Counted from the first letter of the stretch, positions 25,830 to 34,128 are shown. The stretch: 64,000 bases of DNA from RBG-13-51-18 sp963739395 (GCA_963739395.1 CAVUAE010000001.1:496001-560000), one strand, 5' to 3'. Numbers and translations: made by a program. Notes: generated from the sequence alone by a model not told the origin.

Positions 25830-26683
25830 TCTTTTCTTTTCGTTAAGCCGGAATAGAAAATGAGGCGATAGGCGATGATGATAACGCCGATAGATATCGA
25901 CATATCCGCTATATTGAAAGCAGGCCAGACTTTAAAATCGAGATAGTCGGTGACAAATCCCTGCCAGATGCGGTCGATGATATTATTACCAATCGCACCG
26001 CCTAATATTAAACCCAGCCCTACCCGCACCCACATACTTTGGAGGAAGGACCACCGACTGCGAACAAGAAAAACCAGGAGCAGGATAACTACAACGCCAA
26101 CCGCCGCAGCGATGATAAAAAACAGCTGATGACCCGCAAAGATGCCAAAAGCCGCGCCGGTATTTTGCACATGCATGATACGGAAAAAACCAGCGTCGTA
26201 AAACACTTCTCCAGAGGCAAGATTAGCCCTGATTAATGCCTTAATGATTTGGTCGGCAATGATAACGAAAGCGGCGACGCTGCCGAAAATGATATCCCGC
26301 CATTTATCTTGGGGGCGGAGTTGTTTTGCATTCTTAGCCAACAACGCTTTGCATTTCAGACATAGGGTTGCCTGCGGTAATACTTCTAACCGTTCAGGGT
26401 CGATGGGCTTACCGCAATTATCACATAATCCATAAGTGCCCTTCTTGATTTTATCCAGGGCATGCTCGACTTTAGCCATTTCCTGGCGGATGCGATTCTC
26501 TAAGGCAAGGCGTTTTTCCAACTCGAGGGTTTCCGTGGCTTCTTCTTCCCGCTTGCCAAAAGGACTCCCCTCACGCCGTTCTTCAGCGGTAGACGCATTG
26601 GTATGCAACTGTGTTAACTCGTTGGTAAGGCGTTTATATTCTGTTTCCAGTTGTTCATGTTGTTTCTTAAATTGTTCAGTCAT
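25826..26683 (-). CDS. lspA: Signal peptidase II fused to an N-terminal DksA/TraR zinc-finger domain
   Basis: Residues 1-82 form a coiled coil and 83-115 a DksA/TraR-type zinc finger (C87-x2-C90, C108-x2-C111, LCDNCGKPIDPERLEVLPQA). From about 130 the protein is a complete lipoprotein signal peptidase with four transmembrane helices. Its motifs are VQNTGAAFG, GGAIGNNIIDR, VTDYLDF (D246) and FNIADMSIS (D260), so both catalytic Asp residues are kept. LspA cleaves prolipoproteins after lipidation. The reading frame is continuous, without an internal start with a good ribosome site before the LspA part. The zinc finger might regulate or localise the peptidase or bind RNA polymerase. Confidence 0.9.
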   Translation of the reverse strand: MTEQFKKQHEQLETEYKRLTNELTQLHTNASTAEERREGSPFGKREEEATETLELEKRLALENRIRQEMAKVEHALDKIKKGTYGLCDNCGKPIDPERLEVLPQATLCLKCKALLAKNAKQLRPQDKWRDIIFGSVAAFVIIADQIIKALIRANLASGEVFYDAGFFRIMHVQNTGAAFGIFAGHQLFFIIAAAVGVVVILLLVFLVRSRWSFLQSMWVRVGLGLILGGAIGNNIIDRIWQGFVTDYLDFKVWPAFNIADMSISIGVIIIAYRLIFYSGLTKRKE

Positions 26684-27018
26684 ACCTGCCTCCGGTTCCT
26701 TGACTTAATCGAGAAAGGCTTTTTGACTATCACCTAACCCTATCAATATATGTTATTACATGCGAAAATTTTAAGGAAAACGGAAAAAACGCTTGATTAG
26801 TATAAAATAATCACCGAACAACTAAAGGCATCGGGCAACCGCCGGCACCGGGAGGTGACAGCTACGTACAAATTAATCCCCGATTTAGCTTCCGATGAAT
26901 GAAACATACCCACAGTGTAAACTATTTATCTCATTTGGTCAATGGCTTTCCGCCCGATTTTTGAAAAAATATTATATATAAGTACTAGAAAAGACAATAG
27001 ACTCAAAATATGTAGTGA
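26684..27018. other. 335-base intergenic region with a GC-rich island
   Basis: No ORF is supportable here. Most of the stretch is AT-rich. A compact GC-rich island at about 26828-26866 contains two short hairpins with GNRA-type loops: CGG-GCAA-CCG (26832-26841) and CACC-GGGA-GGTG (26846-26857). It could be part of a structured RNA or leader. I could not match it to a known riboswitch by eye. A TATACT box on the minus strand near 26790 may drive lspA. Confidence 0.35.
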
Positions 27019-27288
27019 TTACACGTTTGTCACTCGCCCATATTTAACTTTCGCGAATACCAGCCAGCTATTTAAGACAATACCAATAGAATTCCAGATA
27101 ATCAGGGGAACAAGACCGAATACAATGCCATAAATAAGCCACAATATGACACCAAATAACATCGAAGTGGTAAAGATAAGACTTATTTCATGGGCACTTT
27201 TAAGTTTATAAACGCGGATGATTTGTGGCACAACGGCGAAACTAGTGAAAATACCGGCAACAATGCCCAGATATTCTAAAGGAGACAA
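27019..27288 (-). CDS. SemiSWEET / PQ-loop (MtN3-like) transporter
   Basis: The 89-aa protein has three transmembrane helices and a PQ motif (FTSFAVVPQIIRVYKLKSAHEISL), the signature of bacterial SemiSWEETs, which dimerise to move sugars along their gradient. WNSIGIVLNSW in the third helix carries the conserved Asn. The start is TTG at 27288, supported by AAGGAGG at normal distance. No sugar metabolism genes flank it. Confidence 0.9.
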   Translation of the reverse strand: MSPLEYLGIVAGIFTSFAVVPQIIRVYKLKSAHEISLIFTTSMLFGVILWLIYGIVFGLVPLIIWNSIGIVLNSWLVFAKVKYGRVTNV

Positions 27289-27487
27289 AGAACAACCTCC
27301 TTATTCGTGTAAGTATGAACATCTAATTTTAGCATAACATGAGTAAATAACTCTAAATTCTACTCTATAAGTGAGAGCTACGAAGTTGGGGGATTACACC
27401 CAATCATATTAGGTGATATCATTCTCCGTGTTAATCAAGTATAGATGTAATATTTAATCGTATGAGAAAACGCTAAAAAGGTAAAAA

Positions 27488-28048
27488 ATGCAAATATCTA
27501 AGAGTAAAGTACGTGTAGAATCGATAAAACCCACGTCCTCACCTAAAGGTAGCCCCCAAAAACAGTCAGCCGCTAGTAATGTCATTACGCCTAAGACGCC
27601 ATCGTCGGTCAAAGGGTCACCTAAGCCTACACTGCAACCTGTAAAAACACCGGCAGCAGGATATAATGACAATTTTTTAACTTTACAAAACATGTTAGCC
27701 AGCGCTAAACAGGAATTAGAATTAATCCGTAGGATGAGAGCCGACACTATCAAATACCAGCAGCAAACAGCCACCAAAGCCCGCAGCGAAGCCCACCAGC
27801 TTGTTCTTAATGCCCGACTATCAACACAGCGGGAAATTGAAGAGGTTATCCGCCAAGCGAGCGAGGAATTACAAAAAGTGCTGGCGGATATTCGCGTAAT
27901 CCGTATAACAGCGCAGGAAGAGCTTGCCACGCAGCGTAGATATACCGATGCCGCCAAGCTAAACAGTCTTTCGCTCTCGTTCCAAAAGGCTTTTCAAAAT
28001 GCTATCGAACACGACGTAGAGAAAAAGCCGGAAATCGTTAAGCCTTAA
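27488..28048 (+). CDS. Coiled-coil protein with disordered Ser/Pro N-terminus
   Basis: The 186-aa protein has a Ser/Pro/Lys-rich, probably disordered first 65 residues. A single helical region follows from about 70 to 165 (SAKQELELIRRMRADTI, ARSEAHQLVLNARLSTQREIEEVI). There is no membrane helix. It resembles DivIVA/GpsB-like or ATP-synthase-b-like helices but lacks a clear family motif. It is the third coiled-coil protein of this style in the window. Its link to yggS downstream (139 bases) is only positional. Confidence 0.7.
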   Translation: MQISKSKVRVESIKPTSSPKGSPQKQSAASNVITPKTPSSVKGSPKPTLQPVKTPAAGYNDNFLTLQNMLASAKQELELIRRMRADTIKYQQQTATKARSEAHQLVLNARLSTQREIEEVIRQASEELQKVLADIRVIRITAQEELATQRRYTDAAKLNSLSLSFQKAFQNAIEHDVEKKPEIVKP

Positions 28049-28151
28049 AACAAACGCCCAATATCCTCCACAAACCAGTTATCCCACCGCTTTTCCTTTC
28101 CTCCTCTTTAAACCCTGGGATGTCTTTTTTTAAACACTCACCTTTTAAGCT

Positions 28152-28180
28152 TTGTGACGATACACTGCTTGCGGTAAAAT
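28152..28180 (+). promoter_or_regulatory. Promoter of yggS, leaderless geometry
   Basis: TTGTGA (28152-28157), a 17-base spacer and TAAAAT (28175-28180) lie seven bases before ATG 28188. No Shine-Dalgarno sequence is present, so transcription should begin at the start codon. Confidence 0.6.
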
Positions 28181-28187
28181 GTGATTA

Positions 28188-28844
28188 ATGACCATTATAG
28201 AAAATGTCCGACAAATACTCGCCGAGCTACCAGAGGGTGTAAAGCTCGTCGCCGCCGCTAAAACAAGAAGTCCGCAGGAAATTTTAGAAGCAGTTGAGGC
28301 AGGTATTAAGATTGTCGGGGAAAACTATGTGCAGGAAGCAGAGGAGGCTTACCGTGTCATCGGCAACAAAGTCGAGTGGCATTTCATCGGACACCTCCAG
28401 CGAAATAAGGTCAAAAAAGCCGTCGAGATTTTCGACATGATAGAGACGGTTGACTCCATAGATATAGCTCAAGAAATTGATAAAAGATGTCAGCGAATCG
28501 GTAAGGTAATGCCAGTGCTGGTGGAGATAAATAGCGCGTGGGAGGCGCAAAAGGCAGGGGTCAAGCCCGAGGACGTTCTAGAGCTAATTACGGAAATAGC
28601 AAATCTGAAGAATATCAAGGTGATGGGGCTAATGACCATGGGGACGGCGACAGGAAAACCAGAGGAATTGCGGGTAAATTTCCGCGATACAAAAAGGATT
28701 TTTGAGGAGTTAAGGAAAAAGTCACTTCCGAACGTAGAAATGAAATACCTTTCCATGGGCATGACAGACTCTTATAAAATCGCTCTGGAAGAAGGCGCCA
28801 ATATCGTCAGGATAGGCAGTAAGATATTTGGCGCTAGAGGTTAG
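28188..28844 (+). CDS. yggS: YggS/PLPBP family pyridoxal phosphate homeostasis protein
   Basis: The 218-aa protein is a single-domain PLP-binding TIM barrel. The PLP lysine is K25 in KLVAAAKTRSPQ, and it has VGENYVQEAEEAY, EWHFIGHLQRNKVK and the C-terminal phosphate site LSMGMTDSYKIALEEGANIVRIGSKIFG. Members buffer PLP and affect amino-acid metabolism and have no enzymatic activity. Length is slightly short of the usual 220-235. Its TAG stop is part of a 16-base sequence repeated at 29880-29895. Confidence 0.93.
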   Translation: MTIIENVRQILAELPEGVKLVAAAKTRSPQEILEAVEAGIKIVGENYVQEAEEAYRVIGNKVEWHFIGHLQRNKVKKAVEIFDMIETVDSIDIAQEIDKRCQRIGKVMPVLVEINSAWEAQKAGVKPEDVLELITEIANLKNIKVMGLMTMGTATGKPEELRVNFRDTKRIFEELRKKSLPNVEMKYLSMGMTDSYKIALEEGANIVRIGSKIFGARG

Positions 28845-28856
28845 CGTCCGCGGGGG
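28841..28856. repeat. 16-bp direct repeat, left copy
   Basis: TTAGCGTCCGCGGGGG occurs here and again at 29880-29895. The two copies bracket a 1,023-base AT-rich segment with one gene. The left copy contains the yggS stop; the right copy encodes the last four codons and stop of the convergent DnaC-like gene. Confidence 0.8.
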
Positions 28857-28939
28857 GTACTAAGGTAAAATGGGGTTATTGGGGGAAAGGGAATAATAAT
28901 GAAGTGACAAAAAGAGAAATAAAATACGTTGTTTGACTA

Positions 28940-28969
28940 TTGTCCCTTTTGTTATTTATGTGTTAAAAT
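28940..28969 (+). promoter_or_regulatory. Promoter of the AT-rich orphan gene
   Basis: TTGTCC (28940-28945), an 18-base spacer and TAAAAT (28964-28969) with an upstream TG (28961-28962) make an extended -10 promoter. ATG 28982 follows 12 bases after the -10 box, with no ribosome binding site. Confidence 0.45.
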
Positions 28970-28981
28970 CATTGTTACGTT

Positions 28982-29848
28982 ATGAAAAATTATAATATTT
29001 GGGACATCATAACTACTATCGCTGCTATTATTGCAGTAGTGATGTCTCTATTAGCATTTTTTCAAGCTAATAATGCCAATAACTTAGCTGCTGAGGCAAA
29101 CAAAATAGCCATCAATTCAAATCAAATAGCCATCATTGCTAACCAAATATCTTCAAACGCAAGTAAATTAGCTAATGAAGCGAATAATATAGCTCTTAAA
29201 GCTAATCAATATTATCGTGAATCTTATGTTCCAATGATAAATGCTATCATTATTTCGGATTTTCACGAAGAAGAAAATATATGGACTAATACTGTAGAAA
29301 TCAAGAATGTAGGACAACCACTAAACAATATCCGTTGTTTTTCGTATTCAATATTAGAAATATCCTGCGATAATACTTCGTCAAAGACCTATTTACGTTT
29401 GTTTAATTATTTTAGTAATATTGGGAATTATACAGGAAATGGCCAAGGCTTGCTATATACTAATGGGCTGAAGAGTAATGAGTCCAAATATGTTAAAGTA
29501 GCTGACGATTTTTCTTCTACTGCATATTTTTCTGGAAATACACTTGTATATATTAGGAATATCATCCTTTTAAAAATATCTTATACCGATACTTTTGGTG
29601 AGTATTATGAAACATATCTGGAATCAGGAATTGATGGCAATTTTCGAGATACAGACAAACTAGAAGCACAAAATTTATTAGACCAAGTATTGGAATATTA
29701 TACAATATTTTTTAAATATGCTGTTCCTATTCCAGAAACAGGCTATTCAATAGAAATCCCGGTACCTGTCTTAGTACAACCAGTTCTTGATTATTTAGAT
29801 GGAACTAAATTGTGGAATTGGTATAAAACGGAAATATTAAAAAAATAG
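28982..29848 (+). CDS. AT-rich orphan protein with N-terminal membrane anchor
   Basis: The 288-aa product has one transmembrane helix (residues about 8-27). A low-complexity helical stretch follows with repeated A-N-x-I/L-A units (NLAAEANKIAINSNQIAIIANQI, LANEANNIALKANQ) to about residue 78. The rest is a beta-rich domain (SYVPMINAIIIS, EIKNVGQPLNNIRC) that should lie outside the membrane. Similar one-helix-plus-beta-domain proteins of unknown function are common near mobile DNA. The gene is far more AT-rich than its neighbours and sits inside the 16-bp direct-repeat-bounded segment, which suggests recent acquisition. I do not recognise a family. Confidence 0.75.
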   Translation: MKNYNIWDIITTIAAIIAVVMSLLAFFQANNANNLAAEANKIAINSNQIAIIANQISSNASKLANEANNIALKANQYYRESYVPMINAIIISDFHEEENIWTNTVEIKNVGQPLNNIRCFSYSILEISCDNTSSKTYLRLFNYFSNIGNYTGNGQGLLYTNGLKSNESKYVKVADDFSSTAYFSGNTLVYIRNIILLKISYTDTFGEYYETYLESGIDGNFRDTDKLEAQNLLDQVLEYYTIFFKYAVPIPETGYSIEIPVPVLVQPVLDYLDGTKLWNWYKTEILKK

Positions 29849-29879
29849 ATTACTACATTTTACTTACTGATAGTTGTGA

Positions 29880-29895
29880 TTAGCGTCCGCGGGGG
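29880..29895. repeat. 16-bp direct repeat, right copy
   Basis: This copy is identical to 28841-28856. On the minus strand it reads as the last codons (Pro-Arg-Gly-Arg) and stop of the DnaC-like gene. Confidence 0.8.
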
Positions 29896-31295
29896 TTTTT
29901 GGGGTGGGGGGTATTACTCTTTTGTCTGGGTTTTCTTTCGTTACGAAAGTCCGGTGCAATAATAGCGAAGGTAACGCTGATATTGCGGTCAATCAGACGC
30001 GAACTAATGGAGCTATCTACCTCTTCTTTAATTTCGTCCAAAGTCAAGCGGGTGGTGATAACGGTGGGGAGGCGACTGTTATAACGGTAATTGATAAGCT
30101 GGTAGAGTTTCTCCTTCACCCATGGATTAGTGCTTTGCTCGCCGAAGTCATCTAACACAAGAAGTGGCGCAGTTTTCACACTTTCGAAAAGCTGGTCGTA
30201 AGATATTTTACTCTCCGGATTAAAAGCAGACCGAAGGTGGTCGAGGAAATCAGGAACGACGACGAAAAGAGCCGGCTTTCCCATTTCATAACGGTAGTTG
30301 ACGATAGCGGAGGCGAGATGCGTTTTGCCGCAGCCGGTTTCGCCCAGAAAAACCAGCCAGCCCTCCGGATTTTTCGCGAAATCAAAAGCGAGACGATAGG
30401 CAGCGTCCATGTTATCCTGCTGCTCCATCGATAAATCGGTGCGGCGCTTATAGTTGATGAAGGTCATGTTTTTCTGCAATTCGAATTCCGGCGGCCAGGC
30501 ATAGATAGAGGCAGCCGATTCTTCTTCAAGGACAAAAACACGAGATAAACGGGCATCAGTGAGGCGCGTGCGCAAACGGTCGTCCAGCTCGTCGATAGGT
30601 ATGGCAGTAACGATAACTGTAGGCAGGCTGGCGTTAAAGCGTGAGGTAAGCAGTTGGTCTAGTTTTTCTTTAGCCCAGGGAGTGCCGGACTGCACGCCGA
30701 GGTCATCTAAAGCGAGCAACGGAGCACTCTTGACCTGTTCAAAGAACTCACTATAAGACGTTTCACTTTCAGGATTAATCGATGTACGCAGGCGGTCGAG
30801 CAGGTCGGGTGTGGTGCTATAGAGAGCGGGCTGAACCTTATCGATTCGCTCATTAACGATAGCGGCTGCCATGTGGGTTTTACCGCTGCCGCTGGGTCCG
30901 TTGATAACCAGCCACCCTTCTGGATTATCGGCGAAGGCATGGGCAGCTTGATAAGCCTGACTAAAACGCTCCTGGGTTTGCGGGTTGCTGCTCCTGCCTT
31001 CCGGAATGAGATTATCGAAGGTGAAACGAGTCAGCGAACCGATGTTTGAATATTGCTTTAGTCGGGATAATCGTTCTTTATCTTGTTTGGATTGAACGCA
31101 TTTACAGGGAACGGTATGACTATAGTCCGGTTGACCCGAAGGCAAACGGGGATGCACCTTACGCGCGCCTTTACATATAGGACAAACTGCATTCTGCGTC
31201 GGCGACTCGTCAGCGTCGGACCATGTGTCCGTATTTTCCTTTGAAGTATTTGTCTGGCCCTGTCGCTTTAGTATCTCTTTGATATGTTCCATCAC
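29880..31295 (-). CDS. DnaC/DnaI-like helicase-loader ATPase with two tandem AAA+ domains
   Basis: The 471-aa protein has an N-terminal zinc-binding region (C38-x2-C41, C64-x-C66). Two complete DnaC-type AAA+ modules follow, with Walker A GPSGSGKT (133-140) and Walker B LLALDD (193-198), then GETGCGKT (318-325) and LLVLDD (378-383). The modules are very similar (NPEGWLV, ExxKSAPLL / ESVKTAPLL, PW-KEKL, RLPTVI), so they arose by duplication; ordinary loaders (about 250-310 aa) have one. It is the last gene of rplI-dnaB-dnaD-like-loader and is expected to load DnaB. Its start overlaps the DnaD-like gene by 86 bases. Confidence 0.88.
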   Translation of the reverse strand: MMEHIKEILKRQGQTNTSKENTDTWSDADESPTQNAVCPICKGARKVHPRLPSGQPDYSHTVPCKCVQSKQDKERLSRLKQYSNIGSLTRFTFDNLIPEGRSSNPQTQERFSQAYQAAHAFADNPEGWLVINGPSGSGKTHMAAAIVNERIDKVQPALYSTTPDLLDRLRTSINPESETSYSEFFEQVKSAPLLALDDLGVQSGTPWAKEKLDQLLTSRFNASLPTVIVTAIPIDELDDRLRTRLTDARLSRVFVLEEESAASIYAWPPEFELQKNMTFINYKRRTDLSMEQQDNMDAAYRLAFDFAKNPEGWLVFLGETGCGKTHLASAIVNYRYEMGKPALFVVVPDFLDHLRSAFNPESKISYDQLFESVKTAPLLVLDDFGEQSTNPWVKEKLYQLINYRYNSRLPTVITTRLTLDEIKEEVDSSISSRLIDRNISVTFAIIAPDFRNERKPRQKSNTPHPKNPRGR

Positions 31296-31917
31296 TGCGA
31301 CCTTCTACCGACCAATTTTCCAGTATTTTAGCGATATATCTAATGCTTCTCTTGTTATGCAAAACCGCCTCTTTAATAGCGTCCCTTATCCATTTTTCCG
31401 GATACATGTTCTCCATATCACGGAGTTCATCGGCAATCATCGGGGTCAACATGCCGATGTTTTGTTCATAAAGCGTAAAGATATCCGGCAGCGGTTCCGT
31501 TATAACAGGTTCAGGCATACCGGTTTTTAACCCCGCCAGCTTAAATTCGCCGCTCTTAATTTTTTCTACTGCCTGTCGACTGGCTTGGTCATTTAGAAAA
31601 TAGATATCTTCAGATGTGTCTTCTTTCTCTACCGATATGTTTAATAAAGCGCCGTGGTCTACCGCCATTTTTAAAGCGTCATGCAGTTTATCCTTTGAGC
31701 TATTAAGACTCTGCATTAAAGCGGCATTTTCCAGCAGCTCATTGTAAGCGACAAAACGCGGGTAGCCTTTTTTAGGGTAAAGCATCGCTATAATATACAA
31801 AATCGTTTTTAGTTCAGCGATGTCCGTTATCTGCGGCAACAAACCGCTGAAAAAGACATTCGGTATAGCGGTATAAACTACTTTACTGCCGGATGGAAAA
31901 CCTTCAAACTGCGTCAT
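31210..31917 (-). CDS. DnaD-domain replication protein
   Basis: The 235-aa protein has a winged-helix N-terminal part (FEGFPSGSKVVYTAIPNVFFSGLLPQI) and a C-terminal DnaD-like domain (FTLYEQNIGMLTPMIADELRDMENMYPEKWIRDAIKEAV, then IRYIAKILENW). The C-terminal YxxxIG and WI/IxxILxxW pattern is typical. DnaD proteins help remodel origin DNA and bring in the helicase loader. It sits between dnaB (4-base overlap) and the loader ATPase, which supports the assignment. Confidence 0.88.
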   Translation of the reverse strand: MTQFEGFPSGSKVVYTAIPNVFFSGLLPQITDIAELKTILYIIAMLYPKKGYPRFVAYNELLENAALMQSLNSSKDKLHDALKMAVDHGALLNISVEKEDTSEDIYFLNDQASRQAVEKIKSGEFKLAGLKTGMPEPVITEPLPDIFTLYEQNIGMLTPMIADELRDMENMYPEKWIRDAIKEAVLHNKRSIRYIAKILENWSVEGRSDGTYQRDTKATGPDKYFKGKYGHMVRR

Positions 31918-33296
31918 AGCAAAGTCGGCTCCACGCTGCCCAGAGTTTCAAATTTAGCCAGAGTATGGCGGAAACGAAGCTTAATACGACCGGTCGGTCC
32001 ATTGCGGTGCTTAGCGATAATGACATCAGCCTCCTCGCGGGGATATTCGCGGTCGGGATGAGCAGCAATCCACTCTTCTTCGCTCTTGTAATAATACTCA
32101 TCACGATAAATAAAGAGGACGACGTCGGCATCCTGCTCGATACTGCCACTTTCACGGAGGTCGGAGAGCTGGGGCTCGTGAGAAGCGCGCCACTCGACGG
32201 CACGGCTTAATTGAGATACTGCCAAAACAGGAGCGTTAATTTCTCGCGCTAGAGCTTTAAGCGACCGGGAGATGAAGCTGATTTCCTGTACGCGGTTTTC
32301 GCCCCTGCCGCTGCTTTCACCCTGCATCATCTGGAGATAATCAAGAATGACCAAATCGATACCCCGCTCATAATTAAGACGGAGGGTTTTGGAGCGTAAC
32401 TCCGCCATGCGAATCATTGGGGTATCGTCTATATATATGGGAGATTCTGAAAGGACGCCAGTAGCCTCCATGACCTTCCTCTCTTCTTCCTCGGTTTTAT
32501 GCTCGCCGAAGCGGATACGCCGTGCGTTAATGCCGGACTCACTGGAGACTAAACGCGTTACTAGAGAGTCGCGACTCATCTCCAGGCTAAAGAGGGCAAC
32601 CGTGGCACGGTGTTCAACAGCAGCGTTACGGGCGATATTCAATGCCAAGCTGGTTTTGCCCATGCTGGGGCGTCCGGCAACGATAATAAGGTCGGAACGC
32701 TGGAATCCATTAAGAAACTCATCCAATCCGACAAACCCGGAAGGAACATACGGTAAACGCTCGGGACGTTCCGTAGAGGTAGCTGGGGCGACTTCAAAGT
32801 ATTTATCCAGCACTTCACGGATATGGGTAAGGTCATTACTACCGCCGCCGCGGCGCAAGCGGAACAAAATGCCTTCGGCCTTAGCCAATTCTCCCTCAAC
32901 ATCGGGCCCAGCCTCATAACCAATGGCAGAGATATGGTCGCCGGCCATTATCAACTGACGCATTACAGAAAGCCGATAGACTATGCGGGCATAATGCTCA
33001 ATATCCAATGATGTTGGACAGACCGATATCAGGTAACTTAAGCGCGCGGGACCACCGATAGTGTCCAGCTTGCCCAGACGTGAAAGCTCCTGCGCTAACG
33101 TGACCTGGTTGATAGCCTCATCACGCTGATAAAGCGTCATAGCGGCTGCAAAAAGCAGTCGGTTATTCTCGAAGTAGAAATCCGATGGCTGCAGGAAATC
33201 GGCGATCTGGAAAATAGACGTGCCGTCAATCAGCAACGAACCGATGACCGCTTCTTCAGCATCATTATCGTTGGGTGGGAGTTTAACATCGTTCAC
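31914..33296 (-). CDS. dnaB: Replicative DNA helicase
   Basis: The 460-aa hexameric 5'-3' helicase has an N-terminal helical domain (PPNDNDAEEAVIGSLLID) and a RecA-like motor with Walker A AGRPSMGKT (207-215). It also has VALFSLEMS, the DYLQMM Walker B region and SQLSRAVEWR. No intein or insertion is seen. It follows rplI by six bases and is translationally coupled to the DnaD-like gene. The start is GTG at 33296. Confidence 0.95.
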   Translation of the reverse strand: MNDVKLPPNDNDAEEAVIGSLLIDGTSIFQIADFLQPSDFYFENNRLLFAAAMTLYQRDEAINQVTLAQELSRLGKLDTIGGPARLSYLISVCPTSLDIEHYARIVYRLSVMRQLIMAGDHISAIGYEAGPDVEGELAKAEGILFRLRRGGGSNDLTHIREVLDKYFEVAPATSTERPERLPYVPSGFVGLDEFLNGFQRSDLIIVAGRPSMGKTSLALNIARNAAVEHRATVALFSLEMSRDSLVTRLVSSESGINARRIRFGEHKTEEEERKVMEATGVLSESPIYIDDTPMIRMAELRSKTLRLNYERGIDLVILDYLQMMQGESSGRGENRVQEISFISRSLKALAREINAPVLAVSQLSRAVEWRASHEPQLSDLRESGSIEQDADVVLFIYRDEYYYKSEEEWIAAHPDREYPREEADVIIAKHRNGPTGRIKLRFRHTLAKFETLGSVEPTLL

Positions 33297-33302
33297 GCGA
33301 TA

Positions 33303-34028
33303 TTACTCCTTCTTTTCAGCCTTTTTCTTAGCTTTAGGTTTCTCTTCCTTTTTCTCTTTTTTGGCGGGCTTTTCTGCCGCTGCTGGTTTTTCTTCTTTTT
33401 TCGTTTCCGGTTCTTTTTCGGCTTTTTCCGCCTTGGCTTTCTTTTCTTTAACTGGTTTGTCCTCTTTTGAGGGCTTCCCTGCTTTTTCTACGGCAGGTTT
33501 TTCTTTCTTAGCCTTCTTTTCTTTCTTTTCTTCCTTTGGTTTTTCGGCTTTTTCTGCCTTAACAGGAACTGCCGCGCCCTCGGTTTCGGACATGACAGTG
33601 ACGTTAACGGTAGCAGTAATTTCATGAGTGAACCTTACGGTCACGTCATAAACACCAACCTGCCGAATCGGCTCGGTGAGTTCAATTTTCTTTTTATCGA
33701 TATTAAGAGAAGTAGTTTTAGATAACTCATCAGCGATATCGGCGCCGGTGATCGAACCATAAAGTCTATCTTTCTCGCCGACTTTGGCTTTAAGGGTAAT
33801 CGCCACACCTTGAATCTTCTTTGCCACCTCTGCCATTTCAGCTTCTATAATGGCACGCTGCTTGAGGACTTTTTTAAGATGAGCATCGATAGTAACAGAA
33901 GCTTGCGAATTTGCCAGGACAGCCAGCTTACGCGGGAACAAAAAGTTGCGGGCATAACCATCGGCGACTTCTTTGGACTGCCCGGCTCGGGCGACTTTGG
34001 GGACATCTTCGATAAAAATAACCTTCAC
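33303..34028 (-). CDS. rplI: Ribosomal protein bL9 with a long charged C-terminal extension
   Basis: Residues 1-148 are a complete bL9 (MKVIFIEDVPKVARAGQSKEVADGYARNFLFPRKLA, connecting helix, C-terminal domain ending VNVTVMSE). Another 90 residues of Lys/Glu/Ala/Pro repeats (KAEKAEKPKEEKKEKKAKK type) follow, which ordinary bL9 (about 150 aa) lacks. The tail is probably disordered and could contact rRNA or other ribosomes. AAGGAG precedes the start codon. The gene heads the dnaB operon, a known arrangement. Confidence 0.95.
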   Translation of the reverse strand: MKVIFIEDVPKVARAGQSKEVADGYARNFLFPRKLAVLANSQASVTIDAHLKKVLKQRAIIEAEMAEVAKKIQGVAITLKAKVGEKDRLYGSITGADIADELSKTTSLNIDKKKIELTEPIRQVGVYDVTVRFTHEITATVNVTVMSETEGAAVPVKAEKAEKPKEEKKEKKAKKEKPAVEKAGKPSKEDKPVKEKKAKAEKAEKEPETKKEEKPAAAEKPAKKEKKEEKPKAKKKAEKKE

Positions 34029-34128
34029 GATTTTCTCCTTTTTTGGGTGACAAATAATTAAACACCTTATCGGTGTGACGCGTCAATATCTTGTTACATT
34101 CAACCACGAAAAAATTGAAAAAAATTTT

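Noticed and set aside
26828..26900. Known riboswitch or hammerhead ribozyme in the lspA upstream gap
   Set aside because: CGATGAATGAAAC resembles a hammerhead core, but the required CTGATGA is missing. No consensus for SAM, ZTP, cobalamin, fluoride or c-di-GMP classes fits.
27454..27957. 167-aa minus-strand ORF over the coiled-coil gene
   Set aside because: It is Ser/Cys/Arg-rich with no motif, and opposite a gene with plausible helical composition and its own start.
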